Assembly (NCBI GenBank): GCA_045541975.1
Contig: JAZQKB010000026.1
Coordinates: 6,291 to 70,290 of the forward strand
Direction: 5' to 3'
Length of the DNA stretch: 64,000 nt
DNA from: SIG452 sp045541975
Lineage (GTDB): Bacteria; Bacillota; Clostridia; UMGS1840
Shown: one piece after another, positions 41,730-51,105 of the stretch
How the letters are laid out: each line of letters starts with the position of its first letter
Position numbering within the stretch: position 1 is the first letter of the stretch
Notes under the pieces: generated by a model
What the model was told of the DNA's origin: nothing
What the model saw: the letters and a program-made list of their open reading frames with translations, nothing else
Database searches by the model: none
Program-made: the position numbers and the translations under genes

Positions 41730-41770
41730 GTGTTTTCGGGATTGAAAACACCTTTCACAGATGGTATACT
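41730..41770 (+). promoter_or_regulatory. Promoter of the glycan operon with a palindromic operator
   Basis: TTGAAA (41742-41747), a 17-base spacer and TATACT (41765-41770) precede the GH78-like gene. GTGTTTTC (41730-41737) and GAAAACAC (41744-41751) form a perfect palindrome around a 6-base centre and overlap the -35 box, so a bound protein should block polymerase. Confidence 0.7.
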
Positions 41771-41844
41771 ACTATTGTGGTATTATGTCATTTTGTGTTC
41801 TAAAAAATAGCCAAATTTAGAAACACTGACAGCGGGGTGAAAAT

Positions 41845-43998
41845 ATGCAAAAAGGGATTTTTTGGATTGGCTCGGAAACGGGAACCAATAAACATCAGAT
41901 TTACCATTTTAAAAAGACAGTGAATTTTGAAAAAAATGTTGGTATGACAGTTAAAATATCTGCTGATAGCCGATATAAGCTTTATATCAACGGGAAATAT
42001 GTTGCTGAGGGACCATGCATTGGTACAGAACAATATTATGATGCAGTTGATATCAGCGAGTTTCTGAGAGCTGGAGAAAATGAATTTGAAGCTGTTGTTT
42101 TATATCTTGGTGGGAATTCCGGTATGTCCTGCATAAGTCGCAAGAACAAGGTAGCTTTTATGCTTGACGGAACGCTTTCTGACGGAAGAAAATTCGGAAC
42201 AGATCAGTCGTGGCAGGTAGCGTTGGATGAAAATGTTGAATTCTATTCAAGTTATGTTCATCCGAACGGATTTTTTTGTGAAAAGTATATAGGTGATACT
42301 CCTTTAGAATGGAAAAACAGCGTTGAACACACATGGGTTACATATAAAATGAATACTTGGGGAGCTTTCGGAAATTATTTTGTAAAAGAGAGAGAAATTC
42401 CCGTTTTATATCCCGATTCTCCTAAAAAAATGGAAATTACGGACAGCGGAGAAAACTATGTTTTGTATGACCTGAAAAACCACAGCGTTGGTTATCCCGA
42501 ATTTGTGTTTAGCGGAACAGGCAAGGCAGAAATAACATACAGCGAAGCATATATGTTTTATGTCGAGGAAAAAAACTGGTACATCAAACAAAAAAGAGAT
42601 GACAGTTCGGGAGAAATTGTTGGCTCAACCGATATTTTGAATATAAATAGTGAAGCTTACCGATACAGACCATTTCTTACAAAAACTGCAAGGTACATAA
42701 AGGTTAAATTTGACAGCGGTGTGAAAATCAAAGAAGCTAACTTTTTAGAATACAGATATCCGCTTAATATAGTAAATAATTTTGAGTGCTCCGATGAGGT
42801 TTATAACAAAATATGGGAAAACAGCGTGCGCACTTTAAGAAACTGTATGTTTGATACATATGTTGACTGCCCGTATTATGAAATGGAGCAATATACGGAA
42901 GATACATATCTTGAAATGATGTACACGCTTATGATAAGCGATGATTACAGAATCATTAAAAAAGCAATTACTGATACATGGCAATCCCAGAATTACGAAG
43001 GAATGATGCTTGCTAGTGCACCAATGTATTATAAACAGATAACACCGACCTTCAATTTCTTCTGGATAATGATGGTAGAAAAATATCTGCTATATAGCGG
43101 AGATATTGATTTTGTGAAAAGGCTTTTACCGTCTGCATACAGCATTCTTTCGTGGTTTGAAAGCTACATAAACGAAGACGGAGTAGTAGGTGCAACGGAT
43201 TACGGGCGTTTTATTGATTGGGTAGCAGGCTGGAAGAGTGGATTTTATCCTGATAATGCCGAAAAAAATCCGATGTGTATTGTAAGTTTAATGTATCTTT
43301 ACTCAATCAAGGCAGTTGCACAAATGTTTTTAAAAGCAGGTAAAAAACACATTGCCGAGGAGCTTTCGCATCAGTATGAAGTATTAAAGAAAAATATAAA
43401 TAAAGTGTTTTTCTCAAAAGAAGAGTTCATGTATACTGACACAACAAAAGGCAATTTTTGCGAGCATAGTCAGATATGGGCGGTTTTATCAGGTGCGATA
43501 GAGGGCGATGATGCTGTTAAGTGTTTAGAGAATGCCAAAAAGGATTATGTTTTGAAATGTTCCTTTTCCTACCGCTTTTTCAGATTCCGTGCCTACGAAA
43601 AATGCGGAATTTGTATGGATATGGATGAAGCAATGTCAGGCTGGAAGGAAATGCTGTCGCAAGGAGCGACAACATGGTTTGAAAACCCCGGACACGCAAG
43701 AAGCGACTGTCATGGCTGGAGCAGTGTTCCTATTTATGAATTTACTACAAGAATACTTGGTATACAGCCGATTTCAGACGGATTTTATGATATTCTGATT
43801 AAGCCTGAATTTCTAAAGCTTGATTATGCAAAAGGCAGTATATACACAAAACACGGCAAAGTTGATATTTCGTGGAAAAAAGAAAATGGAAAATATACAA
43901 TAAGGGTAATATCGCCAAAGGAAATAACAAAGCACATAGTGCTTCTTGACGGAAAAACGACAAAAACAAACGACAGCAATATTACAGTTGAATATTAA
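41845..43998 (+). CDS. GH78-like alpha-L-rhamnosidase family protein
   Basis: 717 residues. Beta-sandwich domains occupy about 1-300 (YKLYINGKYVAEGPCIG is a typical N-domain stretch). An (alpha/alpha)6 barrel follows, where DTYVDCPYYEMEQYTED corresponds to the DCPQRDER catalytic region of GH78, and a C-terminal sandwich ends the protein. Cytosolic, as no signal peptide is seen. It would release terminal L-rhamnose or a related sugar. The catalytic segment differs from the strict DCPQRDE, so specificity may be shifted. First gene of the plus-strand operon. Confidence 0.8.
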   Translation: MQKGIFWIGSETGTNKHQIYHFKKTVNFEKNVGMTVKISADSRYKLYINGKYVAEGPCIGTEQYYDAVDISEFLRAGENEFEAVVLYLGGNSGMSCISRKNKVAFMLDGTLSDGRKFGTDQSWQVALDENVEFYSSYVHPNGFFCEKYIGDTPLEWKNSVEHTWVTYKMNTWGAFGNYFVKEREIPVLYPDSPKKMEITDSGENYVLYDLKNHSVGYPEFVFSGTGKAEITYSEAYMFYVEEKNWYIKQKRDDSSGEIVGSTDILNINSEAYRYRPFLTKTARYIKVKFDSGVKIKEANFLEYRYPLNIVNNFECSDEVYNKIWENSVRTLRNCMFDTYVDCPYYEMEQYTEDTYLEMMYTLMISDDYRIIKKAITDTWQSQNYEGMMLASAPMYYKQITPTFNFFWIMMVEKYLLYSGDIDFVKRLLPSAYSILSWFESYINEDGVVGATDYGRFIDWVAGWKSGFYPDNAEKNPMCIVSLMYLYSIKAVAQMFLKAGKKHIAEELSHQYEVLKKNINKVFFSKEEFMYTDTTKGNFCEHSQIWAVLSGAIEGDDAVKCLENAKKDYVLKCSFSYRFFRFRAYEKCGICMDMDEAMSGWKEMLSQGATTWFENPGHARSDCHGWSSVPIYEFTTRILGIQPISDGFYDILIKPEFLKLDYAKGSIYTKHGKVDISWKKENGKYTIRVISPKEITKHIVLLDGKTTKTNDSNITVEY

Positions 43999-44023
43999 AA
44001 TACTTACAGAAAAGGGGATAAAA

Positions 44024-44890
44024 ATGAAATTTGGTACATTATACGCTTATTGGACACATGAATGGAAAGGCGACTATAAGAAATTCGCGAAAAAAGTTTC
44101 TGACATCGGTTTTGACATTCTGGAAATATCGGCAGGAAATCTGCTTGATATGACTGATAATGAAATTGATGAATTGAAAAGCTTAACGAAAGATTTAGGG
44201 ATAGAAATAACATCAAATATCGGACCTGCGAAAAAATATGATGTTGCTTCAGCTGATAAAAACACAAGGGAAGCAGGAATCAAATTTTTAAGCGACATTA
44301 TGAAGAAAATGGACAGACTTGATTCAAGGTCGATAGCTGGTGTTATGTATACATACTGGCCAAACGACTTTTCTGATTTGGATAAAGAAGCTATATGGGC
44401 AAGAGGCGTAGAGAGTGTAAAGCGTCTTGGGAATGTAGCAGAAAATCTTGGTATTGAATTTTGTCTGGAGGTTGTAAACAGATTTGAAACACACATTCTT
44501 AATACTGCTGAAGAAGGTGTGCAGTACTGTAAGGATGTTGACTGTAAAAGCGTGAAGCTTTTGCTTGATACATTCCATATGAATATAGAAGAAGATAATT
44601 TATATGATGCGATAATTACAGCAGGTGATTATCTCGGTCATCTTCATGTAGGTGAAGGTAACAGAAAGCTTCCCGGTCAGGGATCCCTTCCATGGAACGA
44701 AATCGGAAAGGCACTTAACAAAATAGGCTATAAAAAAGGCGTTGTTATGGAGCCGTTTGTAACTATGGGAGGACAGATCGGCTCTGATATAAAGGTGTGG
44801 AGAGATTTATCTTGCGGAGCTAATGAACAGCAAATGGATGAACAGATAAAGAAATCGCTTATCTTCTTAAAAGATGCGTTCAGGGGGTAA
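44024..44890 (+). CDS. TIM-barrel sugar phosphate isomerase/epimerase
   Basis: 288 residues from the ATG at 44024. MKFGTLYAYWTHEW, VSDIGFDILEIS near 24, EFCLEVVNRFETHILNT near 147, LLLDTFHMNIEEDN near 180 and HLHVGEGNRKLPGQG near 210 match the D-psicose/tagatose 3-epimerase branch, with the metal-binding Glu, Asp, His and Glu. It would isomerise or epimerise a ketose. Spacing from the preceding gene is 25 bases. The longer frame overlapping that gene lacks a ribosome site. Confidence 0.85.
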   Translation: MKFGTLYAYWTHEWKGDYKKFAKKVSDIGFDILEISAGNLLDMTDNEIDELKSLTKDLGIEITSNIGPAKKYDVASADKNTREAGIKFLSDIMKKMDRLDSRSIAGVMYTYWPNDFSDLDKEAIWARGVESVKRLGNVAENLGIEFCLEVVNRFETHILNTAEEGVQYCKDVDCKSVKLLLDTFHMNIEEDNLYDAIITAGDYLGHLHVGEGNRKLPGQGSLPWNEIGKALNKIGYKKGVVMEPFVTMGGQIGSDIKVWRDLSCGANEQQMDEQIKKSLIFLKDAFRG

Positions 44891-44895
44891 AATCC

Positions 44896-45822
44896 ATGAT
44901 TTGGACAATGGGAGAACTGATTGTAGAAATTATGCGTGAAAAGGAAGATTTGCCACTTGACAAAGCGGAAAGATTTATCGGACCTTTTCCAAGCGGAGCA
45001 CCCGGTATTTTCATTGATACAGTTGCCAAAATGAAACACAAAGCGGGAATTATCAGCGGAGTAGGCAACGATGATTTTGGGAATTGCATTTTAAAAAGGC
45101 TTAAGGAAGATGGCGTTGATTGCAGTAATGTGTTGATAGATGAAACAACTTCAACAGGCTGTGCGTTTGTTACATATTTTTCTGATGGCTCACGAAAATT
45201 TATCTTTCATATAGGAAACACTCCTGCCGCAAAAGCTGTTATGCCTGACTATGCCAAAATCCCAAATGCAGGTTTTTTCCATATTATGGGCTGTTCTGTA
45301 ATGGCAGAAGAAAAATTCGGCAAAGAGATAGTGAAAACAATGCACGCCTTTAAGGAAAAAGGTGCAAAAATATCCTTTGACCCTAATATAAGGCCTGAAC
45401 TTTTGGGGAATGCAGAGCTTATTAAAGAGATTTTAGCAGAAACCTCTGTTTTTCTTCCCGGCGTATCGGAGCTTTTGTCAGTAACGGGAAAAAACACAAT
45501 AGAAGAAGCGGTAGAGGAATGCTTTGAAAATGAAAATCTTGAAATTATTGCACTAAAAAACGGTTCCTCCGGCTGCAAAATTTTCACAAGAAATGAAAGC
45601 TGTGAAATAGGTGTATATAAAATTGATGCTAAGGATGCCACTGGTGCAGGAGACTGCTTTGATGCTGCATTTATATGCGGATTGTGTGATGGGAAATCTA
45701 TATCAGACTGTGCTAAACAGGCATCAGCTGCCGCAGCTATCAATACAGCAGCATTCGGTCCTATGGAGGGTAAAATAACACCTGAATGTGTAAATGAAAT
45801 GATAATGAAAGGTGAGATGTAA
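44896..45822 (+). CDS. PfkB-family carbohydrate kinase
   Basis: 308 residues. The first PfkB signature region (GVGNDDFGNCILKRLKEDGV near 56) and the C-terminal DATGAGDCFDAAF near 247 with the catalytic Asp are present. It phosphorylates a sugar with ATP, feeding the aldolase encoded next. The family covers fructokinase, tagatose-6-phosphate kinase and KDG kinase; the exact substrate is open. The ATG has a GGGGGTAA site and follows the epimerase gene by five bases. Confidence 0.88.
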   Translation: MIWTMGELIVEIMREKEDLPLDKAERFIGPFPSGAPGIFIDTVAKMKHKAGIISGVGNDDFGNCILKRLKEDGVDCSNVLIDETTSTGCAFVTYFSDGSRKFIFHIGNTPAAKAVMPDYAKIPNAGFFHIMGCSVMAEEKFGKEIVKTMHAFKEKGAKISFDPNIRPELLGNAELIKEILAETSVFLPGVSELLSVTGKNTIEEAVEECFENENLEIIALKNGSSGCKIFTRNESCEIGVYKIDAKDATGAGDCFDAAFICGLCDGKSISDCAKQASAAAAINTAAFGPMEGKITPECVNEMIMKGEM

Positions 45823-45825
45823 GAA

Positions 45826-46668
45826 ATGTATCTTTCAAGTAAGGAAATAATAGTAAAGGCTTATAAAGAAAAATATGCAGTTCCTGCATTTAATGCCGAA
45901 AACCTTGAAATGGTACAGGCGATTATAGAGGCTGCAGAAGAAGAGCATTCACCTGTTATAATTCAGACAACACCCCCTACTGTAAAGTATCTGACTGCTG
46001 ATGAAGCGTATGCTATGGTTTATACAATGGCAAAAAAATCAACTGTTCCTGTTGCACTTCATTTAGACCATTGTGCCGACTTTAACGGTGTAATGGCGGT
46101 TATAAAAGCAGGTTATTCATCAGTAATGTTTGACGGGTCAAAGCTTCCATTTGAGGAAAATATAGCGATTACACGCAAGGTTGTTGAGGTTGCTCGCCCT
46201 ATGGGAATAACAGTGGAAGCAGAGCTTGGAACAGTCGGTGGTAAAGAAGACAATGTGATTGCAAAAGAGGTTATATACACTGATCCGTCTGAGGCAAAGG
46301 AATTTGTTGAAAAAACAGGCGTTGATATGCTTGCAGTTGCAATCGGAACAGCTCACGGATTTTATAAAGGTGAACCGAAACTTGATTTTGACAGAATAGA
46401 AAAGATTAGTAAATTAACAGATATTCCGCTCGTTCTTCACGGCGGTTCGGGAGTTCCCGAGGAAAGTGTGAAAAAGGCTATTTCGCTGGGTATGGCAAAG
46501 GTTAATTTTGCAACAGAGCTTCGTGCAGCTGCAACAAAAGGTGTGCGTAAGATTCTTCAGGACGAAAGCGTTATAGACCCGAAAAAATATATGGCAGAAG
46601 CAAGGCAGGAGGTTATTAAGCTTTGCAAAGAAAAAATAAAGATGTGCGGTTCTTGTAATAAGGCATAG
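45826..46668 (+). CDS. Class II fructose/tagatose-bisphosphate-type aldolase
   Basis: 280 residues. VALHLDHCADF near 82 holds the zinc-binding His and catalytic Asp, EAELGTVGGKED near 134 a Glu, IGTAHGFYKG near 177 a second zinc His, and LHGGSGVPEE near 207 the third. The length and motifs fit the GatY/KbaY/FbaA group. It cleaves a ketose bisphosphate to DHAP and an aldehyde. The order epimerase-kinase-aldolase matches a complete path from ketose to triose. Confidence 0.9.
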   Translation: MYLSSKEIIVKAYKEKYAVPAFNAENLEMVQAIIEAAEEEHSPVIIQTTPPTVKYLTADEAYAMVYTMAKKSTVPVALHLDHCADFNGVMAVIKAGYSSVMFDGSKLPFEENIAITRKVVEVARPMGITVEAELGTVGGKEDNVIAKEVIYTDPSEAKEFVEKTGVDMLAVAIGTAHGFYKGEPKLDFDRIEKISKLTDIPLVLHGGSGVPEESVKKAISLGMAKVNFATELRAAATKGVRKILQDESVIDPKKYMAEARQEVIKLCKEKIKMCGSCNKA

Positions 46669-46680
46669 GAGGCAAAGAAA

Positions 46681-47658
46681 ATGAACAGAAAATATTCAGT
46701 TTTTATTGATCATGTTGGGACTTTTTGCGATAGATATTGCAATGCGTACTCAGAAAAACCTTTTACAATATCAGAAAAATTTGACCGAGTTGCAAGTATC
46801 CCTCTTTTATCTGCGGTTGATCTTAATATGACAGCAGATTATAATATGGCAAAGGATGAAATTAAAGCAAGCTTAAAAAGAACAGGTCTTAAAGTTAATT
46901 CAGTTATGATGGATTCCACAGCAGACAGAATTTTTAAGCAGGGAACTTTTTCAAGTCTGGATAAGGATATCAGAAAAAGAGCTGTAGATGATGCAAAAAA
47001 AGCAATGGATTTTGCAGAGGAATTAGGATGTCCTACATTTGCGATATGGCCTGGACAGGATGGATACGATTATATGTTTCAGGCGGACTACATAAAAGAG
47101 AGAATGCTTTTTGCAGAATGCTTAAAAGAAATATCCGAATATAAACCGAATATGAATATTGCTTTGGAGTATAAACCCAAAGAGCCTCGTATTCACAGCT
47201 ATGTGAATACGATGGAAGGAACTCTGCTTATGATTGAAAAAGCAAAACTTTCCAACGTGGGAATAGCAATGGATTACGGTCATTCATACTTCGGTGGCGA
47301 AAATCCTGCGGAAGCAGTTGCGATTTTAAATATGTACGGCGGAAAGCTGTTTGCCATACATATGAATGACAATAACGGCTCATGGGACGACGATATGATT
47401 GCAGGAAGCGTGAATACACTTCCGTACCTTGAGTTTATTTATTGGCTTAGAAAAACAGGCTATAATGGATATATCACCTTTGACCAGTTCCCATACAGAG
47501 AGGAATCAAAAGAAGCAGTAAATGAAAGTGCATTGTGGTTTGATTATCTTGAAAGTCTTATTGATAGGGCAGATATGGATGAGATTGCCTCTGTTCTTGC
47601 GTTAAAAGATGGTAACGCTTCAAGCAGACTTATGAGAAAATTGATTCAGGGTTCATGA
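46681..47658 (+). CDS. Second TIM-barrel sugar isomerase-like protein
   Basis: 325 residues. The xylose-isomerase-like barrel shows FAIWPGQDGYDY near 120, NIALEYKPKEPRIHS near 160, VGIAMDYGHSYFGGENPAEA near 190 and LFAIHMNDNNGSWDDD near 223. The glutamates, aspartates and histidines are in metal-ligand positions. It is similar in layout to L-rhamnose isomerase-like or inosose-type enzymes. The substrate is not known; it is more distant from the epimerase at 44024. The ATG has a GGAGGCAAAG site. Confidence 0.8.
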   Translation: MNRKYSVFIDHVGTFCDRYCNAYSEKPFTISEKFDRVASIPLLSAVDLNMTADYNMAKDEIKASLKRTGLKVNSVMMDSTADRIFKQGTFSSLDKDIRKRAVDDAKKAMDFAEELGCPTFAIWPGQDGYDYMFQADYIKERMLFAECLKEISEYKPNMNIALEYKPKEPRIHSYVNTMEGTLLMIEKAKLSNVGIAMDYGHSYFGGENPAEAVAILNMYGGKLFAIHMNDNNGSWDDDMIAGSVNTLPYLEFIYWLRKTGYNGYITFDQFPYREESKEAVNESALWFDYLESLIDRADMDEIASVLALKDGNASSRLMRKLIQGS

Positions 47659-48410
47659 TGTTGAAAAAAGATTATCATTTACACCCGAATTTATTAAAAA
47701 AGCCTGAACAAGCGGATTTGTTCATACAGCGTGCGATAGAACTCGGCTTTCATGAAATATGCTTTACTGACCATATGCCCTTTACCGTAACAGGTGATGA
47801 GCACGACCGTATTCCTTTCGGAAAAGTAAGAAAATACTGCGATAAAGTAAGAGAAAAGGCAGAAGAATACAAGGATAGAATTATCATAAGAACAGGAATA
47901 GAAATTGATTATCACCCAAGCTGTATAAAAGAAATCGAACAGGTTTTGTCAGAAGGTGATTTTGATTATATCATCGGCTCATCACATCTGAATATAGCAG
48001 GTTTCAATATTCCAATGGAGAACACCACACGCACAGAATTTGCAGAACAGGTTCTGAAAAATTACCTTTTAGCCGCAAGATCAGGTTATTTTGATACAAT
48101 ATCGCATCTTGATGTGTATAGATGGGTATTTTCTGAATATCCCCTTCAAGATGATAGCTATACCTATCAGTCAAATATAGAAATAATAAATAAGATTTTT
48201 GAAGAGCTTGAAAAAAGAAGGCTAAATCTTGAAATAAATACAGCACCGTTATATAAAGGCTTTGATAATCTTGGTGTTTATCCCGAAAAAGATATTATTA
48301 AAATCAGCCGACAGTATGAATTGAGTTATGTTTACGGCTCTGATGCACATACGGCTGATAAGGTAGGATTTGGTTATGATTTTTATGAAAAATTGTGTTG
48401 TGAGGAATGA
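47655..48410 (+). CDS. PHP-domain phosphoesterase
   Basis: 251 residues. PHP ligands: DYHLHPN (6-12), CFTDHMPF near 36, GIEIDYHPS near 81, IIGSSHLN near 104, ISHLDVYR near 145 and YGSDAHTAD near 233. It resembles histidinol-phosphatase, but its place inside a sugar operon argues for a sugar phosphatase role. It overlaps the preceding and following genes by four bases each, so translation is coupled. Confidence 0.85.
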   Translation: MMLKKDYHLHPNLLKKPEQADLFIQRAIELGFHEICFTDHMPFTVTGDEHDRIPFGKVRKYCDKVREKAEEYKDRIIIRTGIEIDYHPSCIKEIEQVLSEGDFDYIIGSSHLNIAGFNIPMENTTRTEFAEQVLKNYLLAARSGYFDTISHLDVYRWVFSEYPLQDDSYTYQSNIEIINKIFEELEKRRLNLEINTAPLYKGFDNLGVYPEKDIIKISRQYELSYVYGSDAHTADKVGFGYDFYEKLCCEE

Positions 48411-49966
48411 TTATGGATTTTGAAAAAATGACTTTAAAAGAAAAAATATACCAAACCTTTATTGTAGATAAGCATGAAATAGAACAAGAAAAAAGTGTTG
48501 AAGCTTTTTTTAGGAAATATCCTGTTGGAGGTCTTTATTTTTCCAATTCGTATGTTGCTGATTTAGGTGCATTGATGGCTGATGGTGCAGTTTCCGAAAG
48601 TGATTTTCTGGAGAAATGCAGAAGCTTTTCAAAGTATCCGCTTTTTGTATGTGTTGATATGATAACACTTCCAAATGCTCCTGACATTGAAATTTCTGCC
48701 ATAGCAGCCTGTAAGGATGAAAATATGCATTATGCCTATGGAAAGTCAGTTGGATTATCATGTAATTACTTTGATGTTGACTGCATTTTAGGTCCATGCA
48801 TTGATATGAAAATGGAAAGATGCGCTGATTTTAATTCAATGTGTACCACCGATGATGCTGTGTTTAACGGGAAAATGTATTCCCAGGTTGTAAGAGGTAT
48901 TCAGGACTGTGGTGTCGCTGCAACAGCAAAGCACTTTCCGGGACAGGGAACTTATCATGTTAATTTCCATTTAGGACCGGGAAAAAATATATTCAGCTTT
49001 GATAAATGGATGGATACATACGGCTACAGCTATAAAAAAATGTTTGAGAAAGATTGTATGTGTGTTATGACTTCGCATCTCACACTGCCTTCCTACACAA
49101 ACGAATCAGAAGAGGGGTATCCTCCTATAGCAACTTTTTCAAAAAAAATAACAGTTGACCTTTTGAAAAAGAAGCTGGGATTTAAGGGAGCAGTTATAAC
49201 AGATGCCCTTGTAATGGGAGGTATGGCTTGTGGAAATCAGGCTCTGGAAGCAGCACAGGCATTTAAGTGTGGCGCTGACTTTCTGCTTTGGCCTCCTATT
49301 GAAACAGCCGATATAATAGAAGAAAAAATATTAAGCGGCGAAATACCGATGTCAAGACTTGATGATGCATTGGAACGAATCAAAAGAGTCAGAAAATTTG
49401 TTGCTGAAAACAAAAAAACAATACCGTGTGATGCAGAAAAATATGTTATGGAAACTGTTCATAAAGCATACGATGGCGGAGTTGAGCTTATAAGAAACGA
49501 AAACAGTGTGCTTCCATTAAAGAAAGAAGATAAAATTCTTGTTATAGGAAATGCACCTGACGGTTATAGAATGGATGCTGCAAAGAAATTTTATGAGTCA
49601 TTGGTTGACAAAGGCTTTGATGTCGATTTTCAGAAATATTTGTTGACCTGTTTTCAAAAAGAGATAAATGAAATATGCGAGCCTTATGATAAAATTATTT
49701 TTGTGTTGAATCATCCTTATGTTGTTGGAGAATTTCCAAATTGTGCTTCAACAACCTGGGCATCTCATATTGTAGATCAAAATAAAAAGTGCTATTTAAA
49801 TTTTTCTTCGCCATTTTTGGTTGACGATTATTATCCTTATGAATTATGCCTGATAAATGCAAATTGCGGAATAAATAAATATTCTGTTGATGCAGTTATA
49901 GAAAAAATGACAGGAAAATCAGAATTTATCGGGAAAGCCCATTTGAATTTTAATGAATTGCGTTAA
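48407..49966 (+). CDS. GH3-family glycosidase
   Basis: 519 residues. KHFPGQGTYHVNFH near 170 matches the NagZ-type general acid/base loop, and GAVITDALVMGGMA near 260 carries the nucleophile Asp. The C-terminal half has a GH3-like second domain (NSVLPLKKEDKILVIGNAP). No signal peptide, so it is intracellular. NagZ-like members act on N-acetylglucosaminides; others on beta-glucosides or xylosides. The specificity here is inferred only broadly. Confidence 0.85.
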   Translation: MIMDFEKMTLKEKIYQTFIVDKHEIEQEKSVEAFFRKYPVGGLYFSNSYVADLGALMADGAVSESDFLEKCRSFSKYPLFVCVDMITLPNAPDIEISAIAACKDENMHYAYGKSVGLSCNYFDVDCILGPCIDMKMERCADFNSMCTTDDAVFNGKMYSQVVRGIQDCGVAATAKHFPGQGTYHVNFHLGPGKNIFSFDKWMDTYGYSYKKMFEKDCMCVMTSHLTLPSYTNESEEGYPPIATFSKKITVDLLKKKLGFKGAVITDALVMGGMACGNQALEAAQAFKCGADFLLWPPIETADIIEEKILSGEIPMSRLDDALERIKRVRKFVAENKKTIPCDAEKYVMETVHKAYDGGVELIRNENSVLPLKKEDKILVIGNAPDGYRMDAAKKFYESLVDKGFDVDFQKYLLTCFQKEINEICEPYDKIIFVLNHPYVVGEFPNCASTTWASHIVDQNKKCYLNFSSPFLVDDYYPYELCLINANCGINKYSVDAVIEKMTGKSEFIGKAHLNFNELR

Positions 49967-49998
49967 TTCAATCTGATTTAGGGAAAGGGAATTTTAAA

Positions 49999-51105
49999 AT
50001 GAATAAGCAAGATTGGTTTTACGATAGAAAATGGGGTATGTTTAATCACTATATAGGGTATAGCCCCAAGGGAGACATAAGAGCAGGTTGGAAAGAATAC
50101 AAGGATTATAATGAAAAAATAAATAGGTTTGATGTTGATCAATATGCAAAAATTGCTCATGAAGTAAATGCAGGATATGTTTTTTTTACAATTATGCAGG
50201 GCGACAGATTTATGTGTGCACCGAATGATACTTTTAATCAGATAACGGGTTATAAGCCTGGTGAGGCTTGTTCGGAAAGAGATCTTATAGCAGATCTTAT
50301 AAAAGCACTGGATAAATATAATATTCCTTTATTTTTATATTTCACGGGTGATGGCCCTTATATAGATGAATATGCAGGCCGTAAATTTAATTATCATAAC
50401 CGTGAAAAAGAACTTGTTAATCCTGAATTTATAGAAAAGTGGACAGCGGTTTTAAAAGAATATGCAGTGCGTTACGGAGAAAAAGTTCATGGCTGGTGGC
50501 TTGATGGAACATTTGATTATCTTGGGTATGTTGATCATGATGATGACTATCTGAAGCCATATGCGGATGCAATAAAGGCAGGAAATCCTGATGCACTCAT
50601 AGCATTCAATAACGGTGTGTTAAAGCTTGACTTTAATAATCCAATGTACGAAAAATACTATGACGGCGAAAAGCATCCACTCTCAAGGATAAGAAAGCTT
50701 GAGAAATATGCACTGGAAGGCGATGAAACTGCAAAAAACTTTTTTGGTAAAGTTGCAGGGATAAACACGAGATATTCAAAACATGAGAATTATACAGCAG
50801 GAGAGACTAATGAGTTCACAGAATATCCCAAAGGAAGATTTGTTGACGGTTTACAATGGCATATATTATCATTTTTAGGCGCAAATGAAAACTATAATAA
50901 ATTGTGGGGAAATTGTGCTTGGAACTCCATGGGTTGTAAATACAGTGCTGAATATATGTATCATTATGTAAAAAAATGTAATGAGCTTGGGGGAGTTGTT
51001 TCTATTGACACGTTTTTATATGATGATGGTCATATAGATTGGGGACAGTATGAAATACTAAAAAAACTCGGAGAATTAAGAAAAAGAAATGAGGTAACAA
51101 AATGA
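49999..51105 (+). CDS. GH29-like alpha-L-fucosidase family protein
   Basis: 368 residues. The GH29-like barrel is seen from WGMFNHYIGYSPKG near 13, AGYVFFTIMQGDRFMCAP near 55 and KVHGWWLDGTFDYLG near 160, where the Asp is at the nucleophile position. Fucosidase-type enzymes hydrolyse terminal L-fucose. Most GH29 proteins have HHDGF where this one reads MQGDRF, so activity may be altered. No signal peptide. The stop overlaps the permease start by four bases. Confidence 0.75.
   Translation: MNKQDWFYDRKWGMFNHYIGYSPKGDIRAGWKEYKDYNEKINRFDVDQYAKIAHEVNAGYVFFTIMQGDRFMCAPNDTFNQITGYKPGEACSERDLIADLIKALDKYNIPLFLYFTGDGPYIDEYAGRKFNYHNREKELVNPEFIEKWTAVLKEYAVRYGEKVHGWWLDGTFDYLGYVDHDDDYLKPYADAIKAGNPDALIAFNNGVLKLDFNNPMYEKYYDGEKHPLSRIRKLEKYALEGDETAKNFFGKVAGINTRYSKHENYTAGETNEFTEYPKGRFVDGLQWHILSFLGANENYNKLWGNCAWNSMGCKYSAEYMYHYVKKCNELGGVVSIDTFLYDDGHIDWGQYEILKKLGELRKRNEVTK

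Noticed and set aside
45249..45743. 164-codon minus-strand frame opposite the PfkB kinase
   Set aside because: The kinase signatures are clear on the plus strand; the antisense frame is Ser/Ala-rich without a domain.
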